From assembly GCF_000819805.1 (NCBI RefSeq), contig NZ_CDCE01000029.1:522901-586900 (forward strand): a stretch of 64,000 bases of DNA, read 5' to 3'. The notes beneath the pieces are model-generated. The model was not told where the DNA came from, did no database searches, and saw only the letters and a program-made list of their open reading frames with translations. The stretch's first letter is position 1, and every line of letters starts with the position of its first letter. This DNA comes from Aeromonas diversa CDC 2478-85 (lineage in GTDB: Bacteria > Pseudomonadota > Gammaproteobacteria > Enterobacterales > Aeromonadaceae). A program made the position numbers and the translations under genes. This document shows positions 62,610-64,000 of the stretch, piece after piece.

Positions 62610-64000
62610 GTGCGTACCCAAAAAATTGACACAACGGTCACCGTAACTGCCATTGAAGGCAAGGCTTGGATCCTTCAAGGCAACGTGCAAGGACGCGAGA
62701 TCCACAAGGGGGATGTACTCAAGGCGGGGATCACCATACAGATTGATGATAACGCCCAGCTCTCCTTTGAAACGGCGCACAATATTGAGCCCGCCCAGCC
62801 GCAAGGTCCCGATGACCAACCTGCGACCGCGGCCACAAATCAAGGCCAACCCAATCCCGCCGCTGGCAATGACGTCAACGCCCTGCAACAAGCCATCTTG
62901 CAAGGTGCAGACCCGACGCAGGCGTTTGCCGCGACTGCCGCAGGCGGCGCTCCTGCCGCTGGTGGGGGGATCGGGGGCGTCGCTGGTGGCAGTGGTAATG
63001 GTGGCTTCGTTGTGGTTGATCGAACCGGTGACGCCACCATCGCTACGGCGGGCTTTGATACCACCTATTCGACAACTGGAATAATCGAGCCGACCCAGAC
63101 GTCGGCGCTCTTGCCAGAAAACCAGCTCGCCGATGCAGATGAATCGATCAGCGTTATCGAAAGCGGTAGCGTTAGTGGCAATGTACTGGCTAACACAACT
63201 AACCCTGATGGTCCGGCAGACGCGTCTGTGGTCAGCTATAGCTGGGGGATCAATCAGAATGTGCCTCCCGGGGTAGCCTCTACATTGACCGGGGTCGGCA
63301 CCCTGCTCCTCAATCCCGATGGCTCCTTCACTTTTACACCTGCCCCCAACTATGACGGGACGGTACCGCCAGTCACTTACACCGTCTTCGACGGTCTGGA
63401 TGAAGTGACCTCGACGCTGTCTATTACTATCACCCCCGTGGATTCGCCCGTAACACTCACCGGATTGGATGTGGCAGAGGGGGAGGTTATTGTCAGTGAT
63501 AGTAATTTGCCTGATGGGTCATCGCCCAATCCTGGCGCACTCAATCAGAGCGGTGTCTTCTCTTTTAGTGCATTGGATGGCGTGCAGAGCCTGAGTGTTG
63601 GTGGTGTCTCGCTTATTAGCAATGGTGTCGTAGTTGCCACCCCGGTGGTCATCCCGAGCGGGCTGGGCAACAGCCTGACGGTGACGGCCATCAGCTTCGA
63701 CCCGGCGACGGGGGCGGGGAGCGTGAGCTACAGCTACACCCTGCTGGACAACGAAAACCACGTGCAGCCGGGCAATGACACCAGCCTGGGCGAGAGCTTC
63801 GCGGTGGTGTTGGTGGATGAGGATGGTGACAGCACCAACGACAGCCTGGATGTGACGGTGCTGGACGACGTGCCGCAGGCGGTCAATGACGGCCCGTTCA
63901 CGGTGGTCGAGGATGCGCCGAGCAATGTGGTGAGTGGCAGCGTGCTGCCCAATGACGTGCACGGCAACGGTCAGGTGGGGGCGGACGGGCGCAGCTTCGA
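62610..64000 (+). CDS. lapA: Giant Lap-type RTX adhesin, N-terminal part (3' partial)
   Basis: The frame opens with GTG 62610, about 6 bases after AGGAGAG, and is uninterrupted to the right edge (463 codons). The retention domain starts MRTQKIDTTVTVTAIEGKAW. ADPTQAFAATAAGGA contains TAAG at residues 109-112, the LapG cleavage motif, at nearly the same place as in Pseudomonas fluorescens LapA. A Gly-rich linker follows, then cadherin/VCBS-like repeats (NPDGSFTFTPAPNYDGTVPPVTYTV, split; VVEDAPSNVVSGSVLPND). It is a biofilm adhesin held in the outer-membrane pore. Codon use changes near 63630. Confidence 0.93.
   Translation, partial: MRTQKIDTTVTVTAIEGKAWILQGNVQGREIHKGDVLKAGITIQIDDNAQLSFETAHNIEPAQPQGPDDQPATAATNQGQPNPAAGNDVNALQQAILQGADPTQAFAATAAGGAPAAGGGIGGVAGGSGNGGFVVVDRTGDATIATAGFDTTYSTTGIIEPTQTSALLPENQLADADESISVIESGSVSGNVLANTTNPDGPADASVVSYSWGINQNVPPGVASTLTGVGTLLLNPDGSFTFTPAPNYDGTVPPVTYTVFDGLDEVTSTLSITITPVDSPVTLTGLDVAEGEVIVSDSNLPDGSSPNPGALNQSGVFSFSALDGVQSLSVGGVSLISNGVVVATPVVIPSGLGNSLTVTAISFDPATGAGSVSYSYTLLDNENHVQPGNDTSLGESFAVVLVDEDGDSTNDSLDVTVLDDVPQAVNDGPFTVVEDAPSNVVSGSVLPNDVHGNGQVGADGRSF

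Noticed and set aside
62653..63084. Plus-strand frame of 143 codons inside the adhesin start
   Set aside because: It is out of frame with lapA, which itself has the GTG start, ribosome site, retention domain and TAAG motif.
63519..63962. Minus-strand frame opposite the adhesin repeats
   Set aside because: Antisense shadow of the G/C-ending repeat codons.

Overview
The window is GC-rich, densely packed gammaproteobacterial chromosome. The best fit is an Aeromonas-type organism. The reasons are an M35 protease of the EprA1 type followed by a propeptide-like inhibitor gene, a metalloprotease with a GlyGly-CTERM tail, enterobacterial/Vibrio-like core genes (sohB-yciK-topA, gltBD-yhcC, mtnN-btuF, thiI, pbpC-yfhM) and a complete Lap adhesin cluster. 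No rRNA, tRNA, CRISPR array, insertion sequence or prophage was seen.

Layout. 1-3.5 kb: end of a secreted zinc metalloprotease with a small lipoprotein, then pdxH, a glutathione S-transferase and a GNAT acetyltransferase. 3.5-10.4 kb: a divergent purA facing a LysR gene, a TAXI-type periplasmic binding protein, a MalY/PatB C-S lyase, a SetB-like sugar exporter and a second LysR gene. 10.4-17 kb: yciK and sohB (divergent), astB, topA and an unrecognised 54-codon gene. 17-23.2 kb: amino-acid and dicarboxylate transport (DAACS symporter, LysO lysine exporter, four-gene basic amino-acid ABC operon). 23.2-29.4 kb: a CbiM-like membrane protein, pflA, a PAS-GGDEF-EAL protein and a CoA-disulfide/persulfide reductase with a palindromic operator in its promoter. 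29.5-38 kb: the yfhM-pbpC periplasmic defence pair and a DHA2-type exporter. 38-44.8 kb: an orphan DUF6236-like protein, thiI, a TRIC-type channel and an mtnN-cbiB-btuF-rhodanese operon. 45-47.1 kb: eprA1-eprJ, and a NifX-like plus Cys-rich membrane protein operon behind a striking inverted-repeat promoter. 47.2-54.6 kb: gltB-gltD and yhcC.

54.7 kb to the right edge: a complete Lap-type biofilm switch. The order is type I secretion ATPase (lapB), membrane fusion protein (lapC), outer-membrane channel (lapE), periplasmic cysteine protease (lapG), degenerate c-di-GMP receptor (lapD) and the first 463 codons of the giant adhesin (lapA). The adhesin N-terminus carries the TAAG motif that LapG enzymes cleave. 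By analogy with Pseudomonas, LapBCE exports LapA and leaves it anchored by its N-terminus. LapD bound to c-di-GMP sequesters LapG, and when c-di-GMP falls LapG releases the adhesin.

All calls come from reading the sequence and from family knowledge. No database search was run.
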